From Paenalicyclobacillus mengziensis (GTDB lineage Bacteria; Bacillota; Bacilli; Alicyclobacillales; Alicyclobacillaceae), in the NCBI RefSeq assembly GCF_017298635.1, contig NZ_CP071182.1, positions 4,564,001-4,628,000 of the forward strand: 64,000 nucleotides of DNA, written 5' to 3'. Below are positions 7,913 through 16,744 of this stretch, one piece after another; within the stretch, counting starts at the first letter, position 1, and each line of letters opens with the position of its first letter. The position numbers and the translations under genes are program-made. The notes below the pieces were generated by a model. It did no database searches. It saw only the letters and a program-made list of their open reading frames with translations, and was not told the origin of the DNA.

Positions 7913-9610
7913 TTGGACATGAACAACCTCGATCGTAAATGGTGGAAAGAAGCTGTCGTATATCAGGTTTATCCTCGCAGCTTCATGGATGCAAACGGGG
8001 ATGGAGTCGGTGATTTAAAGGGCATTACCGCACGCCTCGATTACCTAAAAGAGCTCGGTGTCGATGTGGTTTGGCTGAGCCCGATATACCAATCTCCAAA
8101 CGACGACAACGGCTATGATATCAGTAACTACCGGAATATTATGAGTGAATTTGGTACCATGGCTGACTTTGATGAAATGCTGGCCGAGATGCACAAACGC
8201 GGCATAAAACTCGTGATGGACCTGGTTGTGAATCACTCTTCTGACGAACATCCGTGGTTCATCGAGTCACGTAAATCCAAGGACAACCCGTACCGGGACT
8301 ACTACATATGGCGTCCAGGAAAGGATGGAGGGGAGCCAAACAACTGGGTATCCTTCTTCAGCGGATCGGCCTGGCAATACGACGAGGCAACGGATGAGTA
8401 CTACCTGCACTTGTTCAGCAAGAAGCAGCCTGATTTGAACTGGGAAAACAAGGAAGTTCGAGACGAGGTCTTTGACCTCATGACGTTTTGGCTTGATAAG
8501 GGCATTGACGGCTTCCGCATGGATGTTATCAACTGCGTCTCGAAGGTCGAAGGACTACCCGATGCAACCCCCGCGCCTCATGAGAAGTACGCTTGGGGCG
8601 GTGAATTTTTCACCAACGGTCCGAAGGTACACGACTGGTTGAAAGAGATGAACAACCGTGTCCTGTCACGGTACGATATTATGACTGTCGGCGAGACAGG
8701 CGGAGTCACCACCAGCGATGCCAAGCTGTATGCCGGCTACAATCGCGGTGAACTGAACATGGTCTTCCAGTTTGAACACACGGATGTAGACGCTGGCCCA
8801 GGCGGTAAATGGGATGTTGTACCTTGGAAGTTGAGTGACCTTAAATCCATCATGAGCCGCTGGCAAAATGACCTTTACGAGAAAGCCTGGAACAGTCTGT
8901 ATTTGAACAACCATGACCAGCCAAGGTCAGTTTCGCGCTTTGGCGACGACAAGAACTACCGCGTAGAGTCCGCGAAGATGCTGGCCACCTTCCTTCACCT
9001 TCAACAGGGTACGCCGTTCATCTACCAGGGTGAAGAGCTCGGAATGACGAACGTCGCATTTTCCTCCGTTGACGACTACAAGGACGTGGAGATCCATAAC
9101 TTGTGGCGGGAACGCATTGTTGAAGGTGGTGGCGATCCCGTTTCACTGCTTCACGCCATCCATGCCAAGGGCAGGGACAATGCCCGTACGCCAATGCAGT
9201 GGGACGCAAGCGAGAACGCAGGCTTTACAAGGGGAACTCCGTGGATTCGGATGAACCCCAATTACGTCGCGATTAACGCGGAAGCTGCGCTTAAGGACCC
9301 AACTTCGGTGTTCCACTATTACAAGAAACTCGTGGACCTGCGCCATCACCACCTGATAATGGTCTACGGCAAGTACGACCTGATTCTGCCGGAGCACCCG
9401 CAGATTTACGCCTATACTCGTACGCTGGGTGACGAAATATGGCTTGTCATCTGTAACTTCTATGGTGACCCAGCTCATTTTGAGCTGCCAGCGGGCCTTC
9501 CGACTACGGCAAGGGAACTCATCCTCTCGAACTATGATGCCAGGGACAGCCTCCTTGTCAGCGAACTGAGCCTTCGGCCGTATGAAGCTTTGGTATATAA
9601 ACTGTCCTAG
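7913..9610 (+). CDS. GH13 alpha-glucosidase, oligo-1,6-glucosidase type
   Basis: 565 aa from TTG at 7913, seven bases after GGGGGGAG; an ATG at 7919 is 13 bases away and less likely. The (beta/alpha)8 glycoside hydrolase has nucleophile D204 in GFRMDVIN, acid E261 in TVGETGG, and stabiliser D335 in NNHDQPR. Valine after the nucleophile is the residue linked to alpha-1,6 specificity in oligo-1,6-glucosidases. There is no signal peptide, so it acts on imported isomaltose-type sugars or sucrose in the cytoplasm. It is followed 17 bp later by a fructokinase-like gene, which points to a fructose-containing substrate such as sucrose or isomaltulose. Confidence 0.93.
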   Translation: MDMNNLDRKWWKEAVVYQVYPRSFMDANGDGVGDLKGITARLDYLKELGVDVVWLSPIYQSPNDDNGYDISNYRNIMSEFGTMADFDEMLAEMHKRGIKLVMDLVVNHSSDEHPWFIESRKSKDNPYRDYYIWRPGKDGGEPNNWVSFFSGSAWQYDEATDEYYLHLFSKKQPDLNWENKEVRDEVFDLMTFWLDKGIDGFRMDVINCVSKVEGLPDATPAPHEKYAWGGEFFTNGPKVHDWLKEMNNRVLSRYDIMTVGETGGVTTSDAKLYAGYNRGELNMVFQFEHTDVDAGPGGKWDVVPWKLSDLKSIMSRWQNDLYEKAWNSLYLNNHDQPRSVSRFGDDKNYRVESAKMLATFLHLQQGTPFIYQGEELGMTNVAFSSVDDYKDVEIHNLWRERIVEGGGDPVSLLHAIHAKGRDNARTPMQWDASENAGFTRGTPWIRMNPNYVAINAEAALKDPTSVFHYYKKLVDLRHHHLIMVYGKYDLILPEHPQIYAYTRTLGDEIWLVICNFYGDPAHFELPAGLPTTARELILSNYDARDSLLVSELSLRPYEALVYKLS

Positions 9611-9627
9611 TCAGGAGGGCCAGGCTC

Positions 9628-10701
9628 TTGAGCGAACGGAAACAGGCAGACCCAAACCATCCCCAACCTCGCCCTAGACAGGGTCGTCGCGAGTTTGATG
9701 TTCTGGCCCTCGGTGAGTTGTTGATTGATTTCAAAATGCGCTTACCTTTGGCACCGTCTCTCACTCAGTCGAGCCATTCGATTGCAAGCGGGATCAATGC
9801 CGCACCCTCTCTTCACGGCGACGCCGGCGGAGCTCCTGCCAACGTTTTGGCAGCCGTTTCCCGCCTCGGCGGTCAGGCGGGATTCATCGGCAAAGTTGGC
9901 CGCGATGGGTTCGGAGATTTCCTCGCGTCCACTTTGCGCCACTATGGAATCGACGTCACTGGACTCACAGAGTCAGCAGAAGTCCTTACCACCCTGGCGT
10001 TTGTCAGCTTAAATGCTGACGGTGAACGCTCGTTTTCGTTTCACAGAAACCCAGGAGCCGATACACAGCTCTCCCTTGATGATATCGACCTTCGTCTTCT
10101 CCAGCAGACCAAGGTCTTTCACTTTGGATCTCTATCCCTGACAAGTGAACCAGCACGCAGCACAACGCTCGCGGTTGCCAAGGCAGCAAGACAAGCAGGC
10201 TGCATCGTCTCGTTCGATCCGAACTGGCGATCGCCACTTTGGCCGCATCAGAATGAAGCCGTAGAGCAGATGCTGCGCGGCATCAAAACAGCGCACATTG
10301 TGAAGGTATCCGAGGAAGAACTGCGCTTGCTCACCGATACGAGTGATGTCAGACAGGGTGCGATGACGCTCCTCAAGAAAGGACCAGAACTTGTTCTCGT
10401 CACGCTGGGCAGTGAAGGATGCTTTTATGCAAACCGGCAAGACCTGACTGGCCGTGTGCCTTCCATTCCCGTTCATTCCGTGGATACAACAGGGGCTGGC
10501 GATGCTTTTATGGGAGGGTTTTTGTGGCAGGTCACTCGGGATTCACGACAGCCTGTAGCCTCCTGGCATCGCCAAAAGCTCGAAGCCGCCATCCACTTTG
10601 CCAACGCGGTTGGTGCGCTAACCGCATCGAGGAGCGGCACCATGTCAGCCATGCCGTCACTCTCTGAAGTGAACCAGGTACTTGTTCGGGGCACAGACTA
10701 A
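9628..10701 (+). CDS. PfkB-family sugar kinase, probable fructokinase
   Basis: 357 aa from TTG after GGAGGG. It has a PfkB/ribokinase fold: N-terminal LGELLIDF, GGAPANVLAAVSRLGG substrate and lid segment, and C-terminal DTTGAGDAFMGGFL with the anion hole and catalytic aspartate. The first 23 residues are an extra polar, proline-rich leader not typical of the family. It phosphorylates a sugar with ATP in the cytoplasm. Coupling to the GH13 glucosidase makes fructose the best guess, so the two enzymes would take an imported fructosyl-glucoside to glucose and fructose phosphate. No transporter is in the window. Confidence 0.88.
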   Translation: MSERKQADPNHPQPRPRQGRREFDVLALGELLIDFKMRLPLAPSLTQSSHSIASGINAAPSLHGDAGGAPANVLAAVSRLGGQAGFIGKVGRDGFGDFLASTLRHYGIDVTGLTESAEVLTTLAFVSLNADGERSFSFHRNPGADTQLSLDDIDLRLLQQTKVFHFGSLSLTSEPARSTTLAVAKAARQAGCIVSFDPNWRSPLWPHQNEAVEQMLRGIKTAHIVKVSEEELRLLTDTSDVRQGAMTLLKKGPELVLVTLGSEGCFYANRQDLTGRVPSIPVHSVDTTGAGDAFMGGFLWQVTRDSRQPVASWHRQKLEAAIHFANAVGALTASRSGTMSAMPSLSEVNQVLVRGTD

Positions 10702-11172
10702 GGGACCCCATGTACCAACCGCTTCATGAAATCCTCAAACCTCTTAAAATGACAGAATAGTATCCTATTTGAGGCGAAAATAATAGGGCTGCTGAGCCAG
10801 TCCGTGCGGCTCCATGTCAGCCCTCTATATGCGCAAACGCACCATTTTTACGACTTTCTGATTGGACGGAGGTTCATCACGTTCAAGAAATGCCCCACAT
10901 GTTTCGCGACGAACAACCCGCTTGAAAAGGTGGCGAGCGCCCACACGACTAACACGGAAAGCATCATTGACGCTGCGAGTTCTACGCAAAAACGGCCAAT
11001 CCGCAACAAGTCAAGTCCCACGCCCGTCATCCCTTCTATTCGTTTACAAGCTGACCTTCATACGAACCCGTTTTCACATCATGAAACCAAGGACGGTAGA
11101 GGCTATGAGACTATTATATCTGGCTCGTCAAGCAGTGAAAGCGACAGTTTTTGCCGTTACTAGAGAATCATG
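10702..11172. other. Intergenic stretch without a confident gene
   Basis: About 470 bp between two convergent genes. It holds two imperfect inverted repeats: CCTCAAA/TTTGAGG at 10733-10774, and GGGCTG...GAGCC/GGCTC...CAGCCC at about 10786-10831. Either could end transcription of the sugar operon. A 60-codon minus-strand frame (11030 to 10848) would encode one hydrophobic helix, but its start lies directly on the only purine-rich site, so it is not called. Confidence 0.4.
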
Positions 11173-12207
11173 TCAGGCACGGACTGGGAAACGTCCCGCT
11201 TGCCAATCAGCGAGAGACAGATTTGCGTAAGCATCGAGCGACAAATCGTGCGTGAATCCGCGCGACAGCAGCTTCGTTCCGGCGGCTGCAATCATCGCAG
11301 CATTGTCTGTACAAAGAGACATCGGGGGAAAATGCACGTGAAAACCATCGTGCTTGGCCCTATCCTGCAACACGCGCCGCAAGCCTTGGTTCGCGGCTAC
11401 ACCCCCCGCTACAACCAACTGATGAGACTTGGTTTGATTCATTGCCCTGGCTGCCTTTTCCACCAACACATCTACCACGGCCTGTTGGAATCCTGCACAC
11501 AGGTCGGCAACGGGCACTTCCTGTCCCTTCTGGCGACGCTGGTTGATCTCATTTAAGACAGCAGTTTTCAAACCACTAAAGGAAAAGTCATAGTTGTCCT
11601 CTTCCATCATGGAGCGCGGAAAATGAAAGGCATCGGGATTCCCGAGAGCAGCCATGGCATCGACCTTCGGTCCACCTGGATAGGCAAGACCAACCATCCG
11701 GGCCACTTTGTCATAGGCTTCTCCTGCCGCATCATCCTTGGTGCCACCGAGTCGTGTGAAATAGAACTGTTCATCGACCCTCAAAATCTCCGTATGTCCC
11801 CCGGACACAACGAGGGCAAGAAAAGGTAATTCCACGCCACCGTCAATGAGCGCCGCCGCCACATGACCGGCAATGTGATGCACAGGGATCAAAGGCAGTC
11901 CGGTTGCGAGCGCATACCCTTTCGCTGCGGAAACTCCCACAAGCAGGGCTCCCAGTAACCCTGGCCCCAAAGTCACTGCGATGCCATCGAGGTCGGTCCA
12001 CGATGTGTTTGCTTGACGCATGGTTTCATGGACAACCTGAGTCACTGTCTCGACGTGAACGCGCGACGCAACTTCAGGAACAACGCCACCAAATCGAGTA
12101 TGAATTGCAATTTGTGACGCAATGGTTTGTCCGATGATGAGACGGCCGTCTGCAACCACTGCAGCGGCCGTTTCGTCACAACTGGTTTCAATGCCTAAAA
12201 TTCGCAC
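11173..12207 (-). CDS. tsaD: tRNA N6-adenosine threonylcarbamoyltransferase TsaD
   Basis: 344 aa from GTG at 12207, eight bases after AAAGGAG. The frame is open further upstream, but family proteins start at this RILGIETSCDET block. It is an ASKHA-fold enzyme with the metal-binding HHIAGHVAA motif and the VSGGHTEIL and VAGGVAANQGLR segments. With TsaB and TsaE it transfers the threonylcarbamoyl group from TC-AMP to A37 of ANN-decoding tRNAs. It is the last gene of the ytcJ-thiL-tsaE-tsaB-rimI-tsaD run, with a 13-bp gap after rimI. Confidence 0.97.
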   Translation of the reverse strand: MRILGIETSCDETAAAVVADGRLIIGQTIASQIAIHTRFGGVVPEVASRVHVETVTQVVHETMRQANTSWTDLDGIAVTLGPGLLGALLVGVSAAKGYALATGLPLIPVHHIAGHVAAALIDGGVELPFLALVVSGGHTEILRVDEQFYFTRLGGTKDDAAGEAYDKVARMVGLAYPGGPKVDAMAALGNPDAFHFPRSMMEEDNYDFSFSGLKTAVLNEINQRRQKGQEVPVADLCAGFQQAVVDVLVEKAARAMNQTKSHQLVVAGGVAANQGLRRVLQDRAKHDGFHVHFPPMSLCTDNAAMIAAAGTKLLSRGFTHDLSLDAYANLSLADWQAGRFPVRA

Positions 12208-12220
12208 TGCGCTTGCTCCT

Positions 12221-12700
12221 TTACTCTCTGGAAAGTTCAGCCCACATGATGAGTGCATCCTCGTTATTGTCTGTATAATATCCGCGTCGTTTACCCACTC
12301 CGACGAAACCAAGCTTTTCATAAAGGTTTTGTGCAACGCTATTGGTCACTCGAACCTCGAGTGTCATCCGTAACAGACCTTGCGACGCGCAGTAGTCCAT
12401 CAGCGTCCGCATGAGAAACTCTCCGAGATGACGCCCCTGGAAATCGGGATCTACCGCTACATTCGTGACGTGTCCCTCATCGACCACCAGCCAAACCCCT
12501 GCGTACCCGACTATCCGGTGCTCGTACTCCAGAACCACGTAATGGGCGAGTCGGTTATCCACTAATTCAGTCACAAAGGCCTGTCTGGACCAAGGGGCGG
12601 TGAAACAGCGATGTTCCACCTGCAGTACTTGATCGATGTCCTGCAGCATCATATGCCGCAGCGTCATGTTGTCAGGATTGAACGTTTCCGCCGGTACCAT
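12221..12700 (-). CDS. rimI: Ribosomal-protein-alanine N-acetyltransferase RimI
   Basis: 159 aa from ATG at 12700 after GAGGGGAG; the frame runs on upstream inside tsaB. GNAT fold: MTLRHMMLQDIDQVLQVE start, acetyl-CoA loop in VDPDFQGRHLGEFLM, and the NVAQNLYEKLGF-type C-terminal motif (NSVAQNLYEKLGF). It acetylates the N terminus of ribosomal protein bS18 and possibly others in the cytoplasm. The first 29 bp overlap the end of tsaB, so translation is probably coupled. The tsaB-rimI-tsaD order is conserved in Firmicutes. Confidence 0.95.
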   Translation of the reverse strand: MVPAETFNPDNMTLRHMMLQDIDQVLQVEHRCFTAPWSRQAFVTELVDNRLAHYVVLEYEHRIVGYAGVWLVVDEGHVTNVAVDPDFQGRHLGEFLMRTLMDYCASQGLLRMTLEVRVTNSVAQNLYEKLGFVGVGKRRGYYTDNNEDALIMWAELSRE

Positions 12701-13454
12701 CAACCGAACTCCCCTCGCTTTGTTTGACCTCAGCTTCCACGCGTAACGCATAGTCTGGAACAAGCGCATGGATATCCTCCCCGTTTCGCGGTGTGCACCC
12801 AAAATCCTGCCGCCCTGCGATTCGAACCATCGCAGGCCCGATGTCCGCTGCGACACTGCAGAGCTCAAGTACCGTGTCGACCCAGGACCTTGCCTTCTCC
12901 AGAGCTGTCTTCGATGCCAAATCGGATCGGCCGTTAAAATCATGCAGTACTGCTGTCCGCGTGCCGTCCCCGGCGGCAACAAGTTTTTGCAATTTATCCA
13001 TCCAAGACGATACCTGCAACACCTGCGTATCCTCTACACAAACCCATTTTACCCCTGTTTTCGCAAAGATGGCGCCGAAAGCCCGTTCACGGCGCGCATA
13101 CATGAGCGGCATCACATAGGTGGTGCACAGTGATTCCCCTGGGTAGGCGGCTTCAGCCAAAGCAGCCAAAGTGGGGATTGGAATGACTGGAATCGATAAG
13201 GTTGTCGCAAGTGCTTTCGCTGTGGCTACGGCCAAGCGAACACCCGTGTATGACCCAGGCCCCATGCCGACAGCCACAGCGGTCAAGTCCATAGGTGTCC
13301 ATCCAGCCGATTGCAGGAGATGCTGCAACATCGGTTGCAACAATCGCGAGTGTCCACGGGGAATGAGTGAGACTGCGGAGGCAAGTGTTTGCCCATCTTT
13401 CCCAAGTGCCGCCGACAGAGCTTGTGTCGATGTATCCATCGTCAAAACAGCCAT
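12672..13454 (-). CDS. tsaB: tRNA threonylcarbamoyladenosine biosynthesis protein TsaB
   Basis: 260 aa from ATG at 13454 (MAVLTMDTST), preceded by GGGTGA; a GTG at 13466 is an alternative. Inactive ASKHA paralogue of TsaD with the hallmark GMGPGSYTGVRLAVATAKALA region (about residues 66-86). It scaffolds the TsaB-TsaD-TsaE complex for t6A37 formation. The start lies within the last 13 bp of tsaE and the end overlaps rimI by 29 bp, so the block is tightly coupled. The C-terminal half is divergent, as usual for Gram-positive TsaB. Confidence 0.95.
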   Translation of the reverse strand: MAVLTMDTSTQALSAALGKDGQTLASAVSLIPRGHSRLLQPMLQHLLQSAGWTPMDLTAVAVGMGPGSYTGVRLAVATAKALATTLSIPVIPIPTLAALAEAAYPGESLCTTYVMPLMYARRERAFGAIFAKTGVKWVCVEDTQVLQVSSWMDKLQKLVAAGDGTRTAVLHDFNGRSDLASKTALEKARSWVDTVLELCSVAADIGPAMVRIAGRQDFGCTPRNGEDIHALVPDYALRVEAEVKQSEGSSVDGTGGNVQS

Positions 13455-13954
13455 TGTTTCACCCACTCGTCGAGCCGTTTCCAGCTTTTTTCCCCTGTCG
13501 CCTTGCAGCGGAATTCCCGCTCATCGACCTTCGGTGCGCCAGGCTGAACGATATCGACAAAGAGCGCATCATCCACTTCTTCGACAAGGGCACCTGGCCA
13601 CTCCACCAAGACTGCATAGTCGCCGTATAGGTAATCCTGCACGCCAATTGCCGCGAAATCTACCGCAGTCGTTGGCTCGGTTGTACCCTCCGTGTCTTTG
13701 AGCAAGCGGTACAAGTCCATATGCGCTAAAGGGACTCTGCCTTCGTATTCTGAAACAAGCGTGAACGTTGGACTTGTGACATCCGCCTGAACACCGAGGC
13801 CTTGTGCAACACCTTTCGCAAAGGTGGTTTTTCCGGACCCCAGATGACCTGTCAAAAACACGACATCTCCTGCTTGCAACAGTGCTCCTAGTTGTCGCCC
13901 CAAGCGAAATGTCTCAGCAGCGGATCTCGTTGTAAAAGCCATCTCGTTCACCAA
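13442..13954 (-). CDS. tsaE: tRNA threonylcarbamoyladenosine biosynthesis ATPase TsaE
   Basis: 170 aa from TTG at 13954, eight bases after AGGGGG; a GTG at 13951 and an ATG at 13942 are alternatives. P-loop GHLGSGKTT at about 36-44, followed by the family block TSPTFTLVSEYEG and HMDLYRL. It hydrolyses ATP to reset the TsaB-TsaD complex during t6A synthesis. It lies 30 bp after thiL and overlaps tsaB. Confidence 0.96.
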   Translation of the reverse strand: MVNEMAFTTRSAAETFRLGRQLGALLQAGDVVFLTGHLGSGKTTFAKGVAQGLGVQADVTSPTFTLVSEYEGRVPLAHMDLYRLLKDTEGTTEPTTAVDFAAIGVQDYLYGDYAVLVEWPGALVEEVDDALFVDIVQPGAPKVDEREFRCKATGEKSWKRLDEWVKQWLF

Positions 13955-13984
13955 TGTAAAATCCCCCTGACCATCCCGGAATCC

Positions 13985-14974
13985 TCACTCGGCAAAATGA
14001 TTGTAGCCCTTTGCCGAAATGACATCGAGTCTGCCGTCCGGAAATTCTGCAACGACACCATCGCCCGCTTCAACCCGTCCAATCTGCTGAACCGAGATTC
14101 CAATACTCTCGCACCGCGCCAAGATACGTGCAAACTGAAACGGCGACGCCGTACCAACCAGTTGGTAATCTTCGCCTCCGTAGAAGGCGTAATCAAGCGT
14201 GTCTGTCCCGCGAACCCGAGCAAGGTTTCGTACAGCTGTGTGGATGGGAATACGTTGTGTCTGAATTCGCATTCGAACATTGCTCGCATTGGCGATTTCA
14301 TTCAATTCACTCGCCAGGCCGTCACTGATGTCGTCGCAACTGGTAGCTCCCTCTAAGCTGAAAATCTGTCCCGCTGCCACCTGCGGCTTTGGCCGCTGGT
14401 GTGCCGCCGTCAAAAAAGCCGCGTCTTCTTTGGCTGTGATAGATGAACTCCGGAGCACATCGAGTCCCGCTGCTGCCGATCCGACGTACCCCGTTACAAA
14501 CACTAGATTCCCAGGCTGTGCCCCACTTCGCTTGAGGGGCGGTCGAGACGTCGCTCCGAGAACGGTAGTGTTGATAAAAAGCGGTCCATCGGTTCGAACC
14601 ACATCACCACCAACGACGGTACACTGATATTCCCTGCAAATCTGCCCCACACCATCGTATATGGACTCCATAAAGTCAACTTCGATGGAACTCGGAATTC
14701 CTAGTGCAATCAAGACATGTCGTGGTTCTCCACCCATGGCAGCAATGTCACTGATAGACGCCGCGACAGCCTTATAGCCAACGTCAAACGGTGCCATTGT
14801 CTCGGGCAAGAAATGCGGTCCTTGTACCATCGTGTCGCTAGTGGCAAGGACTCGCTCATCCGGCAAGGCTTCAAGTACGGCAGCATCGTCGCCTGGTCCA
14901 AGGACGACATGGGGACCCGTAACCGGGACGCGCGCCGTCAGTGTGCGGATGAGTCCAAACTCGTCCAATTTCAT
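13985..14974 (-). CDS. thiL: Thiamine-monophosphate kinase
   Basis: 329 aa from ATG at 14974. PurM-like ATP enzyme that makes thiamine diphosphate from thiamine monophosphate. The Mg-ATP motif VLGPGDDAAVL, the TSDTMVQGPHF segment and the C-terminal CDDISDGLASELNEIA block are present. The ATG overlaps the TGA of a nine-codon ORF (ATGA), itself a product of a 26-bp tandem duplication of the ytcJ stop/thiL start junction. The ribosome site is weak (AAGAGAG), so coupling to upstream translation is likely. It opens the tsaE-tsaB-rimI-tsaD block. Confidence 0.95.
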   Translation of the reverse strand: MKLDEFGLIRTLTARVPVTGPHVVLGPGDDAAVLEALPDERVLATSDTMVQGPHFLPETMAPFDVGYKAVAASISDIAAMGGEPRHVLIALGIPSSIEVDFMESIYDGVGQICREYQCTVVGGDVVRTDGPLFINTTVLGATSRPPLKRSGAQPGNLVFVTGYVGSAAAGLDVLRSSSITAKEDAAFLTAAHQRPKPQVAAGQIFSLEGATSCDDISDGLASELNEIANASNVRMRIQTQRIPIHTAVRNLARVRGTDTLDYAFYGGEDYQLVGTASPFQFARILARCESIGISVQQIGRVEAGDGVVAEFPDGRLDVISAKGYNHFAE

Positions 14975-15022
14975 CCTGTGCTCTCTTCTTTCAATTTCAT
15001 CCTGTACTCTCTTCTTTGAATC
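14965..15022. repeat. 26-bp tandem duplication at the ytcJ/thiL junction
   Basis: Copies at 14971-14996 and 14997-15022 differ at three positions, and the five bases before each copy also match. Each copy contains the purine-rich site and an ATGA stop/start overlap. Confidence 0.9.
14971..15000 (-). CDS. Nine-codon coupling ORF created by duplication
   Basis: ATG at 15000 overlaps the ytcJ stop (ATGA) and reads MKLKEESTG before a TGA that overlaps the thiL ATG (ATGA). The last residues copy the C terminus of YtcJ (KEESTG) and the first copy the N terminus of ThiL (MKL). The peptide is probably meaningless; its value would be in passing ribosomes from ytcJ to thiL. Confidence 0.45.
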   Translation of the reverse strand: MKLKEESTG

Positions 15023-16670
15023 CGCCGGGAAATGCGTAGGCAATTTCCCCGCCGACAATTGTATACAAGACTTCCGATTCTAAAATATCGTCTGGGCAAG
15101 ACGGATTGACGATGTCTTTGCTAAGAATCGTTAAGTCCGCCTCCCGTCCCTGTGCAATGGTACCAAACCGGTCTTCCTGACCGGCCGCAAATGCAGCACC
15201 TTTTGTAAACAGCACGACAGAATCCAATGCACTCAGGCGTTCCTCCGGCCCGTACCCTTCTCCTTCGGAATGCGGCCCTCTTCTAGTATGGGCGGCATGG
15301 ATCCCCATAAGTGGTGAGACTGGTTCAATCGGCGCATCCGAACCGCCCGCGATGTGCACACCCGCGTTCTTCAGTTTCTGCCACGCGCACGCGTACTTGA
15401 CGCGGTGCTCTCCAACGCGATCGGCCAGCCATGGGAAGTCGCTGACCGTAAACCGCGGTTGAACGTCAACCGCCAGACTGTCGCCAAGGTCCACCATCCG
15501 GGAAATCAAGTCCGGTCGAATCAGTTCAGCGTGAATCAGCCGATCTCGCTGGTTCACGGAGGGCGCCGCAGCCATCGCCATGAGTGTGAGTTCGACCGCA
15601 GCGTCGCCAATGGCGTGAACTGCCGCAGCAAGACCCTGTTCGTGTGCGATTCGCACTCGTTCAAACAGTTCGTCCCGCTCATAGATGGGCGTACCAAGCC
15701 AACCAGGAAGGTCACTGTACGGCTCCGACAGCCAAGCCGTGCGGCTTCCCATCGCTCCATCGGAGAAAAGCTTCACAGCTCCCCTCGAGATCCAGGCATC
15801 GCGAGTCACTTCTTTTGGCATCGCCTTCAAGAATCCGATGGTTTCGTCCATACGCGAAAAATCGACCAGCTCATGCACACGCAGCCGTACTCCCGACTCG
15901 TGGATGAGTGATGCGTAGGTGTGCCATACAGCCTCAAAACTCCCAAGACTGCGCACATCGTCTGTATGTACCCCTGTTAGACCACTCTTCAGTGCTGTTT
16001 CCATCCCAATTCGAACCGCATTTTTCCAGTCTGACGTCGTCTTCTTGGGAACCGCCAGCAGAAGCGGACGAGAAGCATTTTCAAAGACCTGACCGTTCAA
16101 TTTCCCGTGCTCGTCTCTACCATAATAACCGTCTGCCGGGTCCTTTGCGTCTAGTGAGAGCCCTGCGCGCAAGAATGCGACGGAGTTGGCCAAATAGGCG
16201 TGATGACATACTCTTCGGAGAAGCATTGGCTTTGTGCCTGACGCCTCGTCCAACTCCTTGAGTGTAGGCAGCCCCTTTGCCGTAAAGCGATTGTCGTCCC
16301 AGCCCCGCCCTAAAATCCAACCATCATCAGGGACATGGTTCGCGAACTCGCGGACCCGTAACAGGAGTTCCCTCGCCGAACTCGTGCCAGACAGGTCGAG
16401 CTCTGCAGCTTGTTCACCGAGTGCAGCGACATGCAGATGACTGTCTATCAGACCAGGGATAACCGTGGCCCCTTGTACGTCAATGATGCGACTCACTTTT
16501 GCACCAAACTGTAGCCGCAGGTCAGCAGCTTCGCCGATGGCAACAACACGGCCGTGATGGATAACAAGAGCCTCGAAATCTCGTGATTTGGATTGCCCTT
16601 CGACCTCAGCGGCGAAGGAATTGGCCCGGGGGTCTAGCGTATAACCGTTTGCCCCGATAATCATCCACAC
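14997..16670 (-). CDS. YtcJ-like amidohydrolase
   Basis: 557 aa from GTG at 16670, seven bases after GGAGG. It belongs to the amidohydrolase superfamily (Amidohydro_3, YtcJ branch): metal-binding DSHLHV near residue 77, a KLFSDGAMGSRTAWL block carrying the bridging-lysine region, HAIGD, and the final SDAPIEP aspartate. The beta-sandwich halves flank the barrel at both ends. Family members cleave amide or ester bonds of small molecules; the substrate is unknown. There is no signal peptide. It heads the t6A/thiL operon, an unexpected partner that probably reflects shared transcription only. Confidence 0.85.
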   Translation of the reverse strand: MWMIIGANGYTLDPRANSFAAEVEGQSKSRDFEALVIHHGRVVAIGEAADLRLQFGAKVSRIIDVQGATVIPGLIDSHLHVAALGEQAAELDLSGTSSARELLLRVREFANHVPDDGWILGRGWDDNRFTAKGLPTLKELDEASGTKPMLLRRVCHHAYLANSVAFLRAGLSLDAKDPADGYYGRDEHGKLNGQVFENASRPLLLAVPKKTTSDWKNAVRIGMETALKSGLTGVHTDDVRSLGSFEAVWHTYASLIHESGVRLRVHELVDFSRMDETIGFLKAMPKEVTRDAWISRGAVKLFSDGAMGSRTAWLSEPYSDLPGWLGTPIYERDELFERVRIAHEQGLAAAVHAIGDAAVELTLMAMAAAPSVNQRDRLIHAELIRPDLISRMVDLGDSLAVDVQPRFTVSDFPWLADRVGEHRVKYACAWQKLKNAGVHIAGGSDAPIEPVSPLMGIHAAHTRRGPHSEGEGYGPEERLSALDSVVLFTKGAAFAAGQEDRFGTIAQGREADLTILSKDIVNPSCPDDILESEVLYTIVGGEIAYAFPGGFKEESTG

Positions 16671-16704
16671 AAGAAATCCTCCTGTCGTACAATCAGTTAG
16701 TCCT

Positions 16705-16733
16705 ATGATAACAGGAGAAGCAGATTTTCAGAA
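16705..16733 (-). promoter_or_regulatory. Candidate sigma-A promoter of the ytcJ-thiL-tsa operon
   Basis: On the minus strand TTCTGA, 17 bp, TATCAT, ending about 20 bp before the ribosome site of ytcJ. The -10 is good and the -35 weaker. Confidence 0.4.
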
Positions 16734-16744
16734 ACCTGCCATTC

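Noticed and set aside
10848..11030. 60-codon minus-strand hydrophobic frame
   Set aside because: Start codon abuts the only purine-rich site and there is no other support.
10804..11163. 119-codon plus-strand frame
   Set aside because: No ribosome site, unusual composition, no recognisable domain, and it lies in a convergent gap.
12701..12982. Longer RimI from 12982
   Set aside because: The extension lies fully inside tsaB and GNAT homology begins after 12700.
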